A stretch of DNA of 64,000 nt from Doryteuthis pealeii. Taxonomy: Eukaryota; Mollusca; Cephalopoda; Myopsida; Loliginidae. Location: NCBI GenBank assembly GCA_023376005.1, contig CM042147.1, forward strand, positions 126,287,690 to 126,351,689, read 5' to 3'. This document shows positions 44,938 through 57,700 of the stretch, one piece after another; positions within the stretch are counted from its first letter, which is position 1; each line of letters starts with the position of its first letter. The position numbers were made by a program, and so were the translations under genes. The notes under the pieces are model-generated. The model worked only from the letters and a program-made list of their open reading frames with translations, was not told the DNA's origin and did not search any database.

Positions 44938-45513
44938 TTAGTTATATGATAAGAAGCGATCCAGAAGTTAATGTATTGAAAGCAGAAATGAAATGACGAA
45001 AGTAAGCAATCTGCACATAGGATCAGTGCAGGTAGAAAGCAAAAATAGAAATAATGAAAAGGATAATTTTGGACCAATCAAAGGCCTTCGCGCCTAAACA
45101 GACGTTTTCAAAAAGACCAAATTTACAGCCTATGTTCAGATATATAAAAGAAGGTTTCGAGTAGAAGTTCACAGACTGACACATGCTTGACGAATCCACG
45201 TCGCTTAACTTAAAACTATTTGCCTGCCACTGATGGTACAAGCTTATTTTACCCTCTCTAAAATTTCCACTGCTGATATAGATGCAACACTCTCTCTTAC
45301 CCTTTCTTCCTCTATCAAGATTGAACCTTTAAAAAAGCATATTCTGATGAACTTTGAACACTACATTTTGACTTCTCTTATTACTGTAACTTTAATGTTT
45401 TAAATACAAGGCTTATCTGTTCCTTCTTCAAATGATTTGTTTTCCTTTTTGTTATTTAGATAACCTTATAGTGTGTTTGTCATAATTACTAATGTCTCTA
45501 TATACATATATAT

Positions 45514-45569
<56 letters not shown>

Positions 45570-45640
45570 ATACTTCACCCAAAACAACCTCCATAAATTG
45601 GCAACCTTTATAAACTGCTTACCCCGATGAACCACTATAT
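44938..45640 (+). mobile_element. LTR-like repeat
   Basis: Near full-length copy of 30705-31415, including the TATATAAAAGAAGG box and an (AT)n block at 45524-45566 in the same position. Confidence 0.5.
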
Positions 45641-45985
45641 ACTCATACTATAGCTGGATCAAGAATTATTGGATTCATGCCTTTCCCAAAGATATTCCCT
45701 GTGTGAAATGCAAATAACTTTGTTCAGGATTTGAACACCAATAGCAGTGTCCACTTCCTACGATGATAACCATTACGTCACAAGCACCTCCAAATTATTT
45801 CTAGTACTTTGATAAGTATTTTAAATGCTGCTTTCCAAGGCCTGCAGCCCTTCGTCACTAGGAATATTAACACAACACAATATCCTGCCCTCCGCTCTCT
45901 TCTGAGGTTCTGGGTCAGGCTATGTTAACATTGTTAATTATTCACAATGATAGTGGAAGATAGAATAACATGTTTTAAATATCCA

Positions 45986-46317
45986 TCTATACATATATAA
46001 AGGACAGTCAGTGTATATGTATGTCTAGAGGTAACTATGAAAATAAAACAATTAAGGAAAAAGTAAATATATACACACATTTACTATCACCAGAGCTTGC
46101 TTTTTGTGCAAAAATAATGAAGATTTTATTCATATCTGGAAAGATATTTAAATATTAGGTTTTGAATAGTAAGAGACGGGAAAGTCATTGGTTGCGTTCA
46201 TGATTAAAAAACAAAAACAAATCAATTATGTAAGACCAAAACAATCAATGGATCTGCGAGACTAACTTTTTATTTATCCCTCCCTCTACCCAGGCAACGC
46301 CGGGTAGCTGCTTCTAG
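45986..46317 (+). mobile_element. Non-autonomous Helitron (332 bp)
   Basis: Starts TCTATACATATATAAAGG after an A. Ends with the GC hairpin TACCCAGGCAACGCCGGGTA, ten bases and CTAG before a T. These are the classic Helitron ends. No open frame of note. Confidence 0.85.
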
Positions 46318-46330
46318 TTCATATTATATA

Positions 46331-46720
46331 TCTCTATTAATAATGGAGATTTACTTCCGGTTTTTGTCTGTAACAAACTATGTCACTGCTTACGTCACAT
46401 TACCAAAAATCGTCATAACAGAATAAATACACTCAAAATTTGAACATGCAACATTAGACAGTCCTCATTGTTTTTTAAAACAGTTTTAATAAATACATGA
46501 CTGGTATTATATATCTATATATAGTTTGTTTTATTTTAATACATATTTAAAGTTTACATTTCAAATTGTTTTATTTTTTAATCCTTTAATGAATTTGATG
46601 ATTTTACTTACTTAGGGTACAAACGCGCTGACATTGAATTTTTTACTCCCACCCCTCAGGCAATATGTTTCGAAAATCTATTTTTACATTGCCCGGAGTG
46701 CGTTTTTTATTTTGTACTAG
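46331..46720 (+). mobile_element. Second Helitron immediately downstream
   Basis: Starts at TCTCTATTAATAATGG, preceded by A. Ends after a GC-rich stem (GCCCGGAGTGCG) and an A/T spacer with CTAG followed by T. Only 13 bp separate it from the preceding Helitron, and the orientation is the same. Confidence 0.7.
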
Positions 46721-46727
46721 TATATAT

Positions 46728-46998
46728 AATGATGCTGAGAGCTTTTTGATTTAGTGCGGGACGCACATATTTGTTTTTAATGAGTCCCCGGGAAAATTTA
46801 TGGGTCCCAACTAAAGCCGTCTAATTCTTACCTTGTAACCTATCCTGTGTAATTCGTTTTTAAGAAACTATTGAAATGTATTCAGTTAGCTTGAAATGGT
46901 GAGGGAAAAAAAAAAAACATTGGATGTATGGATATGATTTTACTGTGTCCTTTTAGATTTTTGTGCATCAGGGACGCAGGATACGTATCTATCAGCGT
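46728..46998. mobile_element. GATGCTGATAG element
   Basis: Reverse copy directly after the Helitron at 46331-46720 and ending in a (GT)n(AT)n run. Confidence 0.6.
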
Positions 46999-46999
46999 T

Positions 47000-47036
<37 letters not shown>

Positions 47037-47040
<4 letters not shown>

Positions 47041-47229
47041 ATCCACTGACACGCGTTTCGAATTATCAAGTCTCTTCAGTGTGGCTAGACATTTTGTGAG
47101 GTACCAACAGCCGGGATCGAAACCTGATCGATTTAGCATCAAGTGGACAGCTTAACCGCTCAGCTATCATCATCCACAGAATGCAAAGGGGATTTTAACT
47201 GTTTTAATACACACATGTCTGTGGATGAC

Positions 47230-47283
<54 letters not shown>

Positions 47284-47462
47284 GTCATCCACAGACACGT
47301 GTTTCGAATTATCAAGTCTCTTCAGTGTGGCTAGACATTTTGTGAGGTACCAACAGCCGGGATAGAAACCTGATCGATTTAGCCACAGGCGGACAGCTTA
47401 ACCACTCGGCTATCATCACCCACAGAATGCGAAGGGGATTTTAACTGTTTTAATACACACAT
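47037..47462 (-). mobile_element. Two type B SINE copies around an (AT)n palindrome
   Basis: Reverse copies at 47037-47226 and 47283-47462. The sequence GTCTGTGGATGACATTATA at 47217 faces its complement after the AT run (47283-47302), making a local palindrome. Confidence 0.65.
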
Positions 47463-47764
47463 CTGTATGTATGTATGTAAAGGCCGACATAGAGTGCTCC
47501 ATCCCTTTTATATGCACAATACTTTTAATTTTTATGTAGGATTCACATGGTTAATGTTTTTAAGCAGAATACAACCTGTTCAAATCCAATCTTCTCTACT
47601 TAAATTATTTATGACCTATTTTTATTTATGTGCTACTTCTGATTGCAATTTCTGCTTTTTAACATAAAAATGTTAAGATAAGAGAATGATCAATGTATCT
47701 TAAAAGTCCCAACATAAACTAGGTGGGTTCAAATGTCAAATTAAGGTAGTTGAATATTTAGGTT

Positions 47765-47836
47765 CTCTCTCCCTCTCTCTATCTCTCTGCCCCTCTCTCT
47801 CCCTCTCTCTCTCCCTCTCTCTCTTTCTCTCTCTCT
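47765..47836. repeat. CT-rich microsatellite
   Basis: CTCTCTCCCTCTCTCT mixtures, no gene. Confidence 0.95.
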
Positions 47837-47965
47837 GATTCTTGCCCTGATGAGCTACTAATCAAAACTATAAGTAGGTATATCTAACTCATTAGGTTTA
47901 ATTTTATTATTTGCTCTACTTAGGTATTGAGCACCTTTTACATTTTAGCTTTAGATAATCCTAGC

Positions 47966-47997
<32 letters not shown>

Positions 47998-48001
<4 letters not shown>

Positions 48002-48219
48002 AAAGGCTTCGGGGCGGCTTAATGTCGGTATCAACCATCCCCTTTTCAATGGCGCTAAACTAAGGAGATTATTTTAGCATCTAAAGTGGAGCGCCACACC
48101 TACCATCGGCTACTTACTTTACCGCACAGATCCCTGTGCTACTCATACACTGAGTTGGCGGGGGCCGATATCGAACTAGGAACCTTGTGGTTTCTAGCCG
48201 AACGCTTGACCGACTGAGG
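47998..48219 (-). mobile_element. tRNA-derived SINE, type A
   Basis: Reverse copy abutting an (AT)n run at its 3' side (47966-47997). The tRNA-like head lies near 48160-48219. Confidence 0.75.
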
Positions 48220-48360
48220 AGTTAAGAGTAAGGAAATGAATCCGATGGTATGTGTATAGATAAAAGGGTATGAAAACACACAATGCTGTTAAAATAAATA
48301 TATTTTTTTTTATATAATTTTCATTGCTAATATTGACAATATTTCGATTATAAAAAATCA

Positions 48361-48424
48361 TCATCAGAGCATAATGATAATTAGGTCTGTTAAAAACGGA
48401 CTTAATTATCATTATGCTCTGATG
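48361..48424. repeat. Short perfect hairpin
   Basis: CATCAGAGCATAATGATAAT is followed within ten bases by its complement. Confidence 0.6.
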
Positions 48425-48814
48425 AGAAAGGAGAATTTCACTTATAAGTTTGCCCTTGCTTCTTCAGCAGTGACCATGTCTCATCTGTCTGACTTGGATG
48501 GTTTATGTAATAAGTGGCAGATCTCCACACTGTACGGTTTGCCCCTAAATTTAGTTGACTAGTTCACATACCTTGACAGAAATCCCCCTGCTTCCTCTCA
48601 AAATAACATTATACATATCACATACCTGTTAACACAGGTGTTAAATTCTAACCACTGACATTCTTTTCTTTCTTCTTGATTTTTTTTTTTTAAGGTATTA
48701 TAATATCAAGACAGATTTCTGAAACGGAAAGAAAATTTTACATAAAAAATTGCAAAAAAAAATCACTGCTTAGCTCTGAGAACCCAAGCATCCAGTCTAT
48801 CCTATCTTCGGATA

Positions 48815-49058
48815 AGTAAAGTCGTCGGGGTGGTCTAAAGTCGGTATCAGCCAGACAGCGAGGGAGTCTATCTCCTTTTCACTAGCACTAAACCAAAGGA
48901 GTTTTTGGCATCTGAGGTGGAGCACTTCACCTACCATCTGCTCCTCACTTTACCGCACAGATCCTTGTGCTCCTCATGCGCTGAGATGACGAAGGCTGGT
49001 ATTGAACCAGGAACCTTGTGGCTTCTAGTCCGATACTCTACCAACTGAGCTAAACCGA
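48815..49058 (-). mobile_element. tRNA-derived SINE, type A
   Basis: Reverse copy, complete from GTAAAGTCGTCGGGGTGG to the box A complement CCAACTGAGCTAAACC. Confidence 0.8.
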
Positions 49059-49914
49059 ACTATATAAGATGGTGAGGCTTCCCAGTTCTGAGCAGTGTCG
49101 AGTATCCCTTCACTGCTATTACTCTCAGTTCTACTCTAACTACGCAAAAAATTTAAATATGAACATAAAATAAACTAGTAATAAAATTACCCTAGACTGA
49201 GGCCGCCTGTTGGTCGTGGGTGGCAACCCGTGATCCTTAAGGACAGAATCCTGACGTTTGGAGAGGCTCCTTCTGATCGATCGTCTGATCACATCAAGCC
49301 CTAATACCTATATGATTGTCCCAACCCTATTGCTTTTATGGCAAACCTCTAACCCTTTTTGTCATATATGTGCTAGAAGGCAGTGGCTGAGGGTCTTAGT
49401 GTCCTAGGTATGATGTTAAACTGAATCTAATGATGAAGTTATAATTGATGAAGTTTTAGGGAGTGTGGAGTACCCGTTCACCACTATTACTCCCAGATCC
49501 ACTTTGACCCTAAGTGGTAGTACCTGTTAGGGTCCCATCTAGATAGATAAAAATGAGTTTGAAAAAAAACGTATTTAAAAAAATTGAGTTTTTAAAAAAT
49601 AAATTTTGAATACCCATCATGAATGAATAAAACAAAACATCTCCAGCATGAAATAACCCAATAAGGGTTGACATGCCATAAAATCTAACCAGCCTAGTAG
49701 TACATATACTCGATTTTGACCTTAATCCTAACCCAGAAATCTCCATTTCTATGTGGCTATATCCTATAAAATATTGTAGTGTTATTTAACAGCCTTACAG
49801 GCTGGGGCATGAATCTTGACCCAGAAATCCCCAGGCTGGTGGGGGAGGGGGAATTCAAAATTCTAAAGGTTAATCAACAAATTGTTTTTCTTGCCACTGA
49901 CGAAAAATAAAATT

Positions 49915-50053
49915 GCAACTACAATTGTTCTGCAACATGCCACAGAAAAGTAATTTGCAGGTCGGATGTTCGAGACCCCTTAAAGCAGGGGTCTCGAACA
50001 TCCAACCTGCAAGCTACTTTTCTGTGGCATGTTGCAGAACAATTGTAGTGACT
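49915..50053. mobile_element. Hairpin element
   Basis: The arm containing CTACAATTGTTCTGCAACAT at 49919-49980 is mirrored at 49986-50047 across five bases, a ~65-bp stem. It is the sort of foldback that could template small RNAs if transcribed. Confidence 0.65.
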
Positions 50054-50449
50054 AATATTTTCTTAAAACTTGGTAATTTATCCTCGCCTTTACTCAGAGT
50101 GGTAGTACATGTTTGGGTCTCATCTATGGGTTAAATACAAAAAAAAATTATAAAAGAGTTTTTATAATTTGCTTGAACGCATTGTGTTTATATTGGTTTG
50201 TTGGTTGGTTTTGAAGGCTATCACAATGCAAGTGTAAAGAAATATGAGGAAACTATGATGTTGTTTGTTTACCTTTGATTTATTCTTAATATTTTGAGAT
50301 AAAGATCCCTTCATTGGAAGATTTTTGAAAGTCTGGAGCTGTTAGCTTGTTGCTAGGCTCTGTTCTTTCTGTTATATGACTGGTGATATCTTCTAAATCA
50401 AAAAAGTTATATAAATCATTCCTATGTAATATCGATATATTTTTTATTT

Positions 50450-51320
50450 TTCTTTATTCTTTTCTTTCTGTAGCTTTTTTTTTTTTCATTTCTTCCTTTT
50501 TCTTATTTTCTTATTTTTTCTTATTTTTTCTCTTTTTTCTTATTTTCTTCCTTTTTCTTATTTTCTTCCTTTTTTCTTATTTTCTTCCTTTTTTCTTATT
50601 TCTTCCTTTTTTCGTATTTTCTTCCTTTTTTCGTATTTTCTTCCTTTTTTCGTATTTTCTTCTTTTTCCTTTTTCTTATTTTCTTTTTTCTTATTTTCTT
50701 CCTTTTTCTTATTTTCTTTTTTCTTTTTTCTTTTTTCTTATTTTCTTCCTTTTTCTTATTTTCTTCCTTTTTTTATTTTCTTCCTTTTTCTTATTTTCTT
50801 ATTTTCTTATTTTTTTCTTTTTTCTTATTTTCTTCCTTTTTCGTATTTTCTTCCTTTTTTCGTATTTTCTTCCTTTTTCTTATTTTCTTATTTTCTTCTT
50901 TTTCTTATTTTCTTATTTTTTCTTATTTTCTTCTTTTTTCTTATTTTCTTCCTTTTTCTTATTTTCTTCCTTTTTCTTATTTTCTTTTTTTTCTTATTTT
51001 CTTTTTTTCTTATTTTCTTCCTTTTTTCTTATTTTCTTCCTTTTTTCTTATTTTCTTCCTTTTTTCTTATTTTCTTCCTTTTTTCTTATTTTCTTCCTTT
51101 TTTCTTATTTTCTTCCTTTTTCTTATTTTCTTCCTTTTTTCTTATTTTCTTCCTTTTTTCTTATTTTCTTCCTTTTTTCGTATTTTCTTCCTTTTTTCTT
51201 ATTTTCTTCCTTTTTTCTTATTTTCTTCCTTTTTCTTATCTTCTTCCTTTTTTCTTATTTTTTTCCTTATTTTCTTCATTTTTCTTATTTTCTTCATTTT
51301 TCTTATTTTCTTCATTTTAC
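50450..51320 (+). repeat. Polypyrimidine tract (CTTATTTTCTTCCTTTTT units), ~870 bp
   Basis: Units of about 17-18 bp repeat dozens of times, with CGTATT variants. The long open frame is an artefact of composition. The unit order (TCTTATTTTCTTCCTTTT) is more regular than in the GAAA tracts. Confidence 0.95.
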
Positions 51321-51382
51321 CTTTCTTTCCTTCTGTTGCCTTTCTGTTTTTATTTTTTTTATTATCATTCATTCTTTTTCTA

Positions 51383-51640
51383 CGAGGGTAATCCAAAAGT
51401 TCCAGTAATAATCTGTTAAATGCCTTTTGTGTTCAAAAATTCAATAACTGCACAAACTTCACAATTGCTGGTAGCGTCAATCAGGAGCTCTATTAGAAAT
51501 GACGGCCAAGCAAAGACTGAGCATGGCAGCAAGATGCGCAAGCATTCTCAATCATGTTCCTGCTAAATCACTGAAGTTAAATAGCATTGAGCCTGTTCAT
51601 TACTTAATAGGATGATCACTTAAACAACAGCAGGTACTGT
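51383..51640 (+). mobile_element. Possible mariner-like fragment
   Basis: TACGAGGGTAATCCAAAAGT resembles a mariner terminal repeat, and AATGACGGCCAAGCAAAG lies inside. The matching right-hand inverted end was not found, so this is tentative. Confidence 0.3.
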
Positions 51641-53040
51641 AAGAAAAATGATTCATTTGTTTATCAAAATGACTTGACACAACATTAAATGACCCAAAAA
51701 GATTTGATATGCCGTAAAACACCTTTTTTTTTTTTTAATTTTTAAAAAAAATTTTTAACGTTGACATGACCATCTTAAATGAATTTATCTATTTGGAATA
51801 CTTTTTTTTGTGGGGGGGGGTATAAAAAACTTTTTTTAATTTTCAAACTATTACCAAAAATCAGGGAATTATCTGATTTTAATGAAATTTTCACTACTTT
51901 ATTCATTGATGACTTAGTTTTTTAATGAATAGCTTATCTTATTCAAAAGAATTTGAAAAAAAAAGGTTTTTTTTTATTAATTTAGAATGTAGCAGGGGTG
52001 TGACAGCCGCCCAAGGCAAGAAATGAGTAATGGAAAGAGTCAACTGCTGAAGACCTTTTATTTGGGTAAATACGGGAGTTGTCACTTATCCTCCTGTTTC
52101 GCAACTGGTCTTCAACATGAAACTACAATAGAATACAAAGGACTATGTAGTTTCTCTAATACACAACTAATAAAATCGAAAAAGAGGAGGAAAAGTTCCA
52201 AGCATGTATTTACCTTCTTGTTGCCTCAAATCCTGCTGCTAAAAGAATTCAAAAACAGCGCCACGCAAACATGTGACTTTTACCGGTGTCAAATGGTGCC
52301 TGTACTCACGCAATAGGATGGCCGAACAAAACAAGGGAGATAATTATCTTGCATTTACAAGGGGGGTTGGCCTTTGTTTATTTGTAGAAAAAAATTTCTG
52401 GTCCCTAATTTTTACATTTTCAGAAAGATAAAATCCTGAAGAATATACAAGAAAAATAAAAAGATTTTTAAAAAAATTCAATACCCAAAAAAGTGATTTG
52501 AAAATTTAAAAATTATTTTAACCAAAACTCAAAAAATAATTTATGTAGCCTGTTTTTTTTTTGTTGTTTTTTTTGGGTTTTTTTTGTTTTTTTTTCTTGT
52601 AGTTTTGATAACCATATTTTTCTTTGAATTGATGCAAGTAAAAGTCGGCCTATTTTTATTCACTCAAAAATTTAATGATGAATTTTGGAACTATGTATGT
52701 CTAAGTATATCTTCACCAGAGATAAAGCTCTATTTAATCTATACAAAAATGTTAGTTTAAAAATGTGCAATTTTGCACAACATATTTTCTGAGATTTTTA
52801 TCTAATTAAAAAAAATTATTACTAACGATCTTATTTTTCGTGTACAGATTGCCAAACACATTAAAAAGTTATCGCTCTGATTACCCGGATCAGTGAGATA
52901 CATGATGAAATTTCATTTTAGGGTCCTACATAGATTCTTACCTATTTACACCCAAAAGTCAAGACAACTTTTGAACAGTATTGAACAATATTAACACATT
53001 TACCTCCCTTACACCCAAAAAATGCCAGTCCTTAAATATA
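51641..53040. other. Gene-poor interval upstream of the copine start
   Basis: Holds a half MITE (51853-51925), poly-T/poly-A runs and unremarkable AT-rich DNA. The 97-codon frame at 52023-52316 shows no recognisable domain and no splice context, so it is not called a gene. Confidence 0.6.
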
Positions 53041-53075
53041 TGTATTTAATCTTTTAATTTATTTTTGTCTTTCAG

Positions 53076-53231
53076 ATGTCAATGTATCCTTCTGCGTCAC
53101 CCCTTTCTACTGAGTGTGTAACTTCTGTGGAATTGTATATCAGATGTCGGAATCTAGTCAACAAAGATTTGTTGTCCTTATCGGATCCACTGGCTGCTGT
53201 CTACTTATTTGAAAGGGGACGCTGGAATGAG
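53076..53231 (+). CDS. Copine coding exon 1 (start codon, C2A)
   Basis: The ATG follows directly on a TTTCAG acceptor, so there is at least one upstream non-coding exon. The 52 codons begin [13 protein letters not shown] and include [20 protein letters not shown], then RWNE before donor GTATAT. This is the first two-thirds of the C2A first calcium loop region. The usual short copine N-terminus supports this start. Confidence 0.9.
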
Positions 53232-54077
53232 GTATATTAAATTAATTCTCTCCTCTCTTTCAAATCTTTCAAAGTGGAATCCATTCCCTTTGTCTCTGTT
53301 GTGTGTTTAATTTCAATTTTATTTCAGCACTAAGAATAAAACTCCATTTTGTAATAATAATTGATAGATTATTGGAAATTGGGTTATCTGCCCCTATTAG
53401 TTCCTGGAATCACAGGCCAGGGGCAGACCCCTAAAATTCAGCAGAACAGACCCAGCAGGCAAAGGGAGCAGTACTAGCTGATACTAGCAGAAGAATAGAA
53501 CTACAGCGACTTTACCGGACAACTTAGAGACATTGCAAAGACCTATACAACTAAGATAAGTGTATTTGAAACTCCTTGTATTACCTAAAAATATATCCCC
53601 ACCAGGAGAAATCCCCTGGCAACTCTGAAAGACATCTACACAACTCTTAAAGACATTTGCATAATAATTGTACACTCTAACACATTACTACTAACCCAGA
53701 ATAAACTGTTAACCCAATTATAAACTCTTATAATTGCCTTGTACCTTTCCTTCATAATACAGTCATATTTGTAACGTTACTATTTGTTTACTTTATTTCT
53801 GTTACTTTGCCAGAGGATTTCTCCTGGTGGGGATATATTTTTAGGTAATACAAGGAGTTTCAAGTACACTTATCTTAGTTGTATTGGTCTTAGCAATGTC
53901 TCTAAGTTGTTCGGTAAAGTCGCTGTAGTTCTATTCTTCTGCTAGTATCAGCTAGTATTGCTCCCTTTGCCTGCTGGGTCTGTTCTGCTGAATTTTAGGG
54001 TCTGCCCCTGGCCTGTGATTCCAGGAACTAATAGGGGCAGTTAACCCAATTTCCGATAAGATTAAATTGTGTGTGTG

Positions 54078-54137
<60 letters not shown>

Positions 54138-54696
54138 GGGAGTAAATATGGAAAATAAATCCGACACTATTAAGAAATTTGAAAAAACAAGTGTTCCAAA
54201 AATAGGATGAATTTATTTTTGATGTTTAAACATTTCGGTTTCTTTAAACCTTCATCAGGATGTATCTTGGGGTGAAGAAATTGATGGATGTTTTATAGAT
54301 GACAGGAGATGAAAATCTTTATAAAATTTTTTTTGTTATGTAACTGTATTTGTTCAGTGTTATATTTTTGAAAGACAAGTCGCGATCCACACACGTGACG
54401 ATGACATGACACGTGACGCAACTCGAAGAAATGCATTCAACAAAAGACAAGAAAACAATTTCGCTTTTGCCCCCCCTTAATAATCGACATGGATTTTTTA
54501 ATATATCACCGTTTCTAGTTAAAATAGTTTTAAATAACTACAAAATACCAGGCTTCATTTAATTATTTAGATATCATTCCCACTTTGTTCCCTTTGTCTC
54601 TCATAAAATCAGTCCGTTAATACTTTTTCTTGTCTTTTGTTGAATGCATTTCTTCGAGTTGCGTCACGCGTCATGACATCTTGTTTTTTCAAATTT

Positions 54697-54733
<37 letters not shown>

Positions 54734-57700
54734 GGAGGTGCGTGGTCTAGAGTCGTAGGAAATGGATTTGTCCATCCGAGTTCAATTTCTGGACAAAGCT
54801 GTTTACATTTCACACAGCGCTAATACCCTTTCAGGAAAGGTATGAATCAAATTCTTCCTCCAGCTATGGGTAAATAGCAGGGCAGACTGGGCTCTTTAAC
54901 CATGGTTAGGTAAGCTGCCTAGGAGAAGGAAAACTCTGAATTCAAACCTGTTAAACTCTGCTTAAAAACGACCTTGTGTCACATCCTGCTCATGCAGAGG
55001 GGTTGGTAAATATATATGTATATTATGCAAATTTATTCCTGTGTACATGTATATATGTATCTTTTTTGTACCAACTAATTCCTGTCAAAATTATCCTGAT
55101 GATCCTTGTTGGTGAAACCTGAGTAGTTCACTTCTATTGCTGATTCAGTTCCCTAAATCAACTCTAGAAGTATCAAGCACTTTCCAATATTTATTATTGT
55201 GACTGTTCAGTTCCACTAGACTTATATAAATAACCAGATAAGTTGCTGGTGGGAATGATTCTATTCAGGACCCTTTTTTAATATAGATACAGAGATACTG
55301 ATAGGTACACGTCCTGTGTGTCTGACGCACAAAAATCTAAAAGGACTCAGTAAAATCATATCCATGCATTCCAGTACCTATCAGTATCCCTGCCTTATTT
55401 TCATATTTTTATTTTGTATTTTTTATTTTCACATTGAAATAATAGGAAATATATGGCACAACAATAAAAAGACCAGTAAAAAAGAAAAAAAATTGTTTAA
55501 AATGTGACTCTCCCCATTTACCTCCTCCATTTAAAAAATTTTTTAATACTTGAATCCTTTCAGGTGGGAAGAACAGAAAAAATATTGAACAACCTAAATC
55601 CGGATTTTTCCAAACCGATTCCAATCCGTTACTTTTTTGAAGAAGTACAGAAGATAAAGATTTGTGTGTACGACATTGACAATGAAACGTCTTCCCTCGG
55701 TGATGACGACTTTCTTGGAGAAATAGAATGCAGTTTAGGACAGGTAAGACAGGTTTCTTTTTCTATTTTTATTTTCCTCCTCTTTCTTTCCTCATTATCT
55801 CTTTCTTTTCTCTGCCCTGTCAGCTGGGGCTGTAGAATATACTGACTGCACCTCTACAATGATGACATTAAATATACATTTAAATATTATTAAAACTCGA
55901 GTACCAGCTTTTATCTCATACTAACAGTTTTTGGCATAAAATAACCCATTGGGTTGATATGCCATTAAACAAACTAGATGAAGTTAATGAATATTATTTA
56001 TACTAATTTGAATATATTAAGAACTTGAAACATAGAAACTTTTATCACAATGACTTGTTTTGGCATTAAATGACCCAAAAAGGGTTGATATGCCATAAAA
56101 CAAACCAGCCAAACCTTAAATATTATTAGATAACCCATAAAGGTTGATGTGCCATTTAAAAAATGGCCATATTGATTTGATAGAAATCAAATTGATAGTG
56201 CCATCTGTTGACCATAGGTGGAGACCCATTATGTTTAAGGATGGAGTCCTGGTGGCTGAGCAGTTCATGATGTGTCACAGTCTATTTTGTCTTTTCCTTG
56301 TCAACTGGGGCTGTAGAATTGTTATGTTTTTACATACAGATAAAATACGGAACACTGAATGAAAATGCAAGACCAGATTGTTTAGAAATTAACAAGGTTT
56401 TATTTAACACAGGGTAGAGAATGCTTCTACCCTAAAAGTGACTTAATTAGCTCACACGTGTTGTAAGCTGCGTCCCCTCATTCCGAACCCCAATCCAAAA
56501 GTGACATGGCGGAAACCCCACTTCCAGGTTCCCATCAGTCTCCTACTGATCAAGGGGAGCAACTCTATTTTTGTTAGGTTTTCCTAACAAGAATACACCG
56601 ACTTCACCTCAACAATGATGACTTTAAATATACATTTAAATATTATTAAATAACCCATGAAGATTGATGTGCCATTAAAAAAAGAAATCAAATCAATAGG
56701 GCCATCTGTTGACCATAGGTGAAGACCTGTGATGCTTAAGGATGGAATCATGGTTGCTGAGCAGTCCATGATGTGTCACAGTCTACTTTGGCTCTTTCTC
56801 GTGCTTGACAAGTGGTCAACGAGATCCCCTCCAATCAATCAGCTGGTCACATCAAGCTCTAGCACCTATATGACTGTTCCTACCATATTGTTCTTACGCA
56901 AAGATAAAAGCGGTCAACCAAGAAGATTGACTTCTGAAGTGGAAAGAACGCTTCAAAATTTTGTTTGAAAACCCTCATAAAATCACAATTATTCAATGCA
57001 GTGTATAAACAGAACACAATTGGGAAATGGACAAAAGGCTGCATCCTCACTTTCCTGAAGAAAGGTGACCTTGTAATCACTAAGTTATCATTCATGTTAT
57101 TGGCATTGTAGTCTCGGAAGACTATATAGTTCTTGTGACCCTGAAGTTACAGCACCTCCTGTGGCTGTGAAGTCCGATGTTCGAAAAACATTCTCGACCA
57201 CAGATGTCGCATGTGAAGGCTGACCCTGAAGATGTTGATGTTCCAGTGCTTTATTGCCGCCACTTTCTTCTGTACCTCTTGGCTTCATGGTATTGTACCA
57301 CTAAGTACAGAAATATAACTCTTACTGCTAAGGTTTATTATGCCCTTCTCAATTACATCCAACCTGAAGGAGATGGTTGGCTGGTTGGTTGATTGATTTT
57401 AATGGCATATCAACCCGTCTGGGGGTATGTCATGCTTAATGGTTAGGAAGTAATATATGTTGTGTATTTATATTCATACTTTTTTAGTAATTGGTTTTGA
57501 CAATGTGTTAGCACCATTGGGGATTATGTTGAATGGTATTGATTAAGTTCATGTCTATATTCTATGGTATGATTTTATTTCCCTCAAAAAGGACAGAATG
57601 TCCTCTATGTTGACATTTTCCAATAGATCCTTCATGAAGTAGAGAAAATCCTTTGGAAAAATCAAATTTGTAGAAATTTAAAAACTAATCCACAACTTTT

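Noticed and set aside
47965..47997. CRISPR-like or origin-like repeats suggested by regular spacing
   Set aside because: Simple AT dinucleotide runs and eukaryotic minisatellites; no spacer diversity and a eukaryotic context.
50383..51408. 341-codon Phe/Leu/Ser-rich frame resembling a membrane protein
   Set aside because: Translation of a TTTTCTTCC tandem tract; periodic, no non-repetitive domain, no splice or start context.
52023..52316. 97-codon frame upstream of copine as a possible exon or small gene
   Set aside because: No recognisable domain, no conserved motif, no matching splice acceptor/donor; left unannotated.
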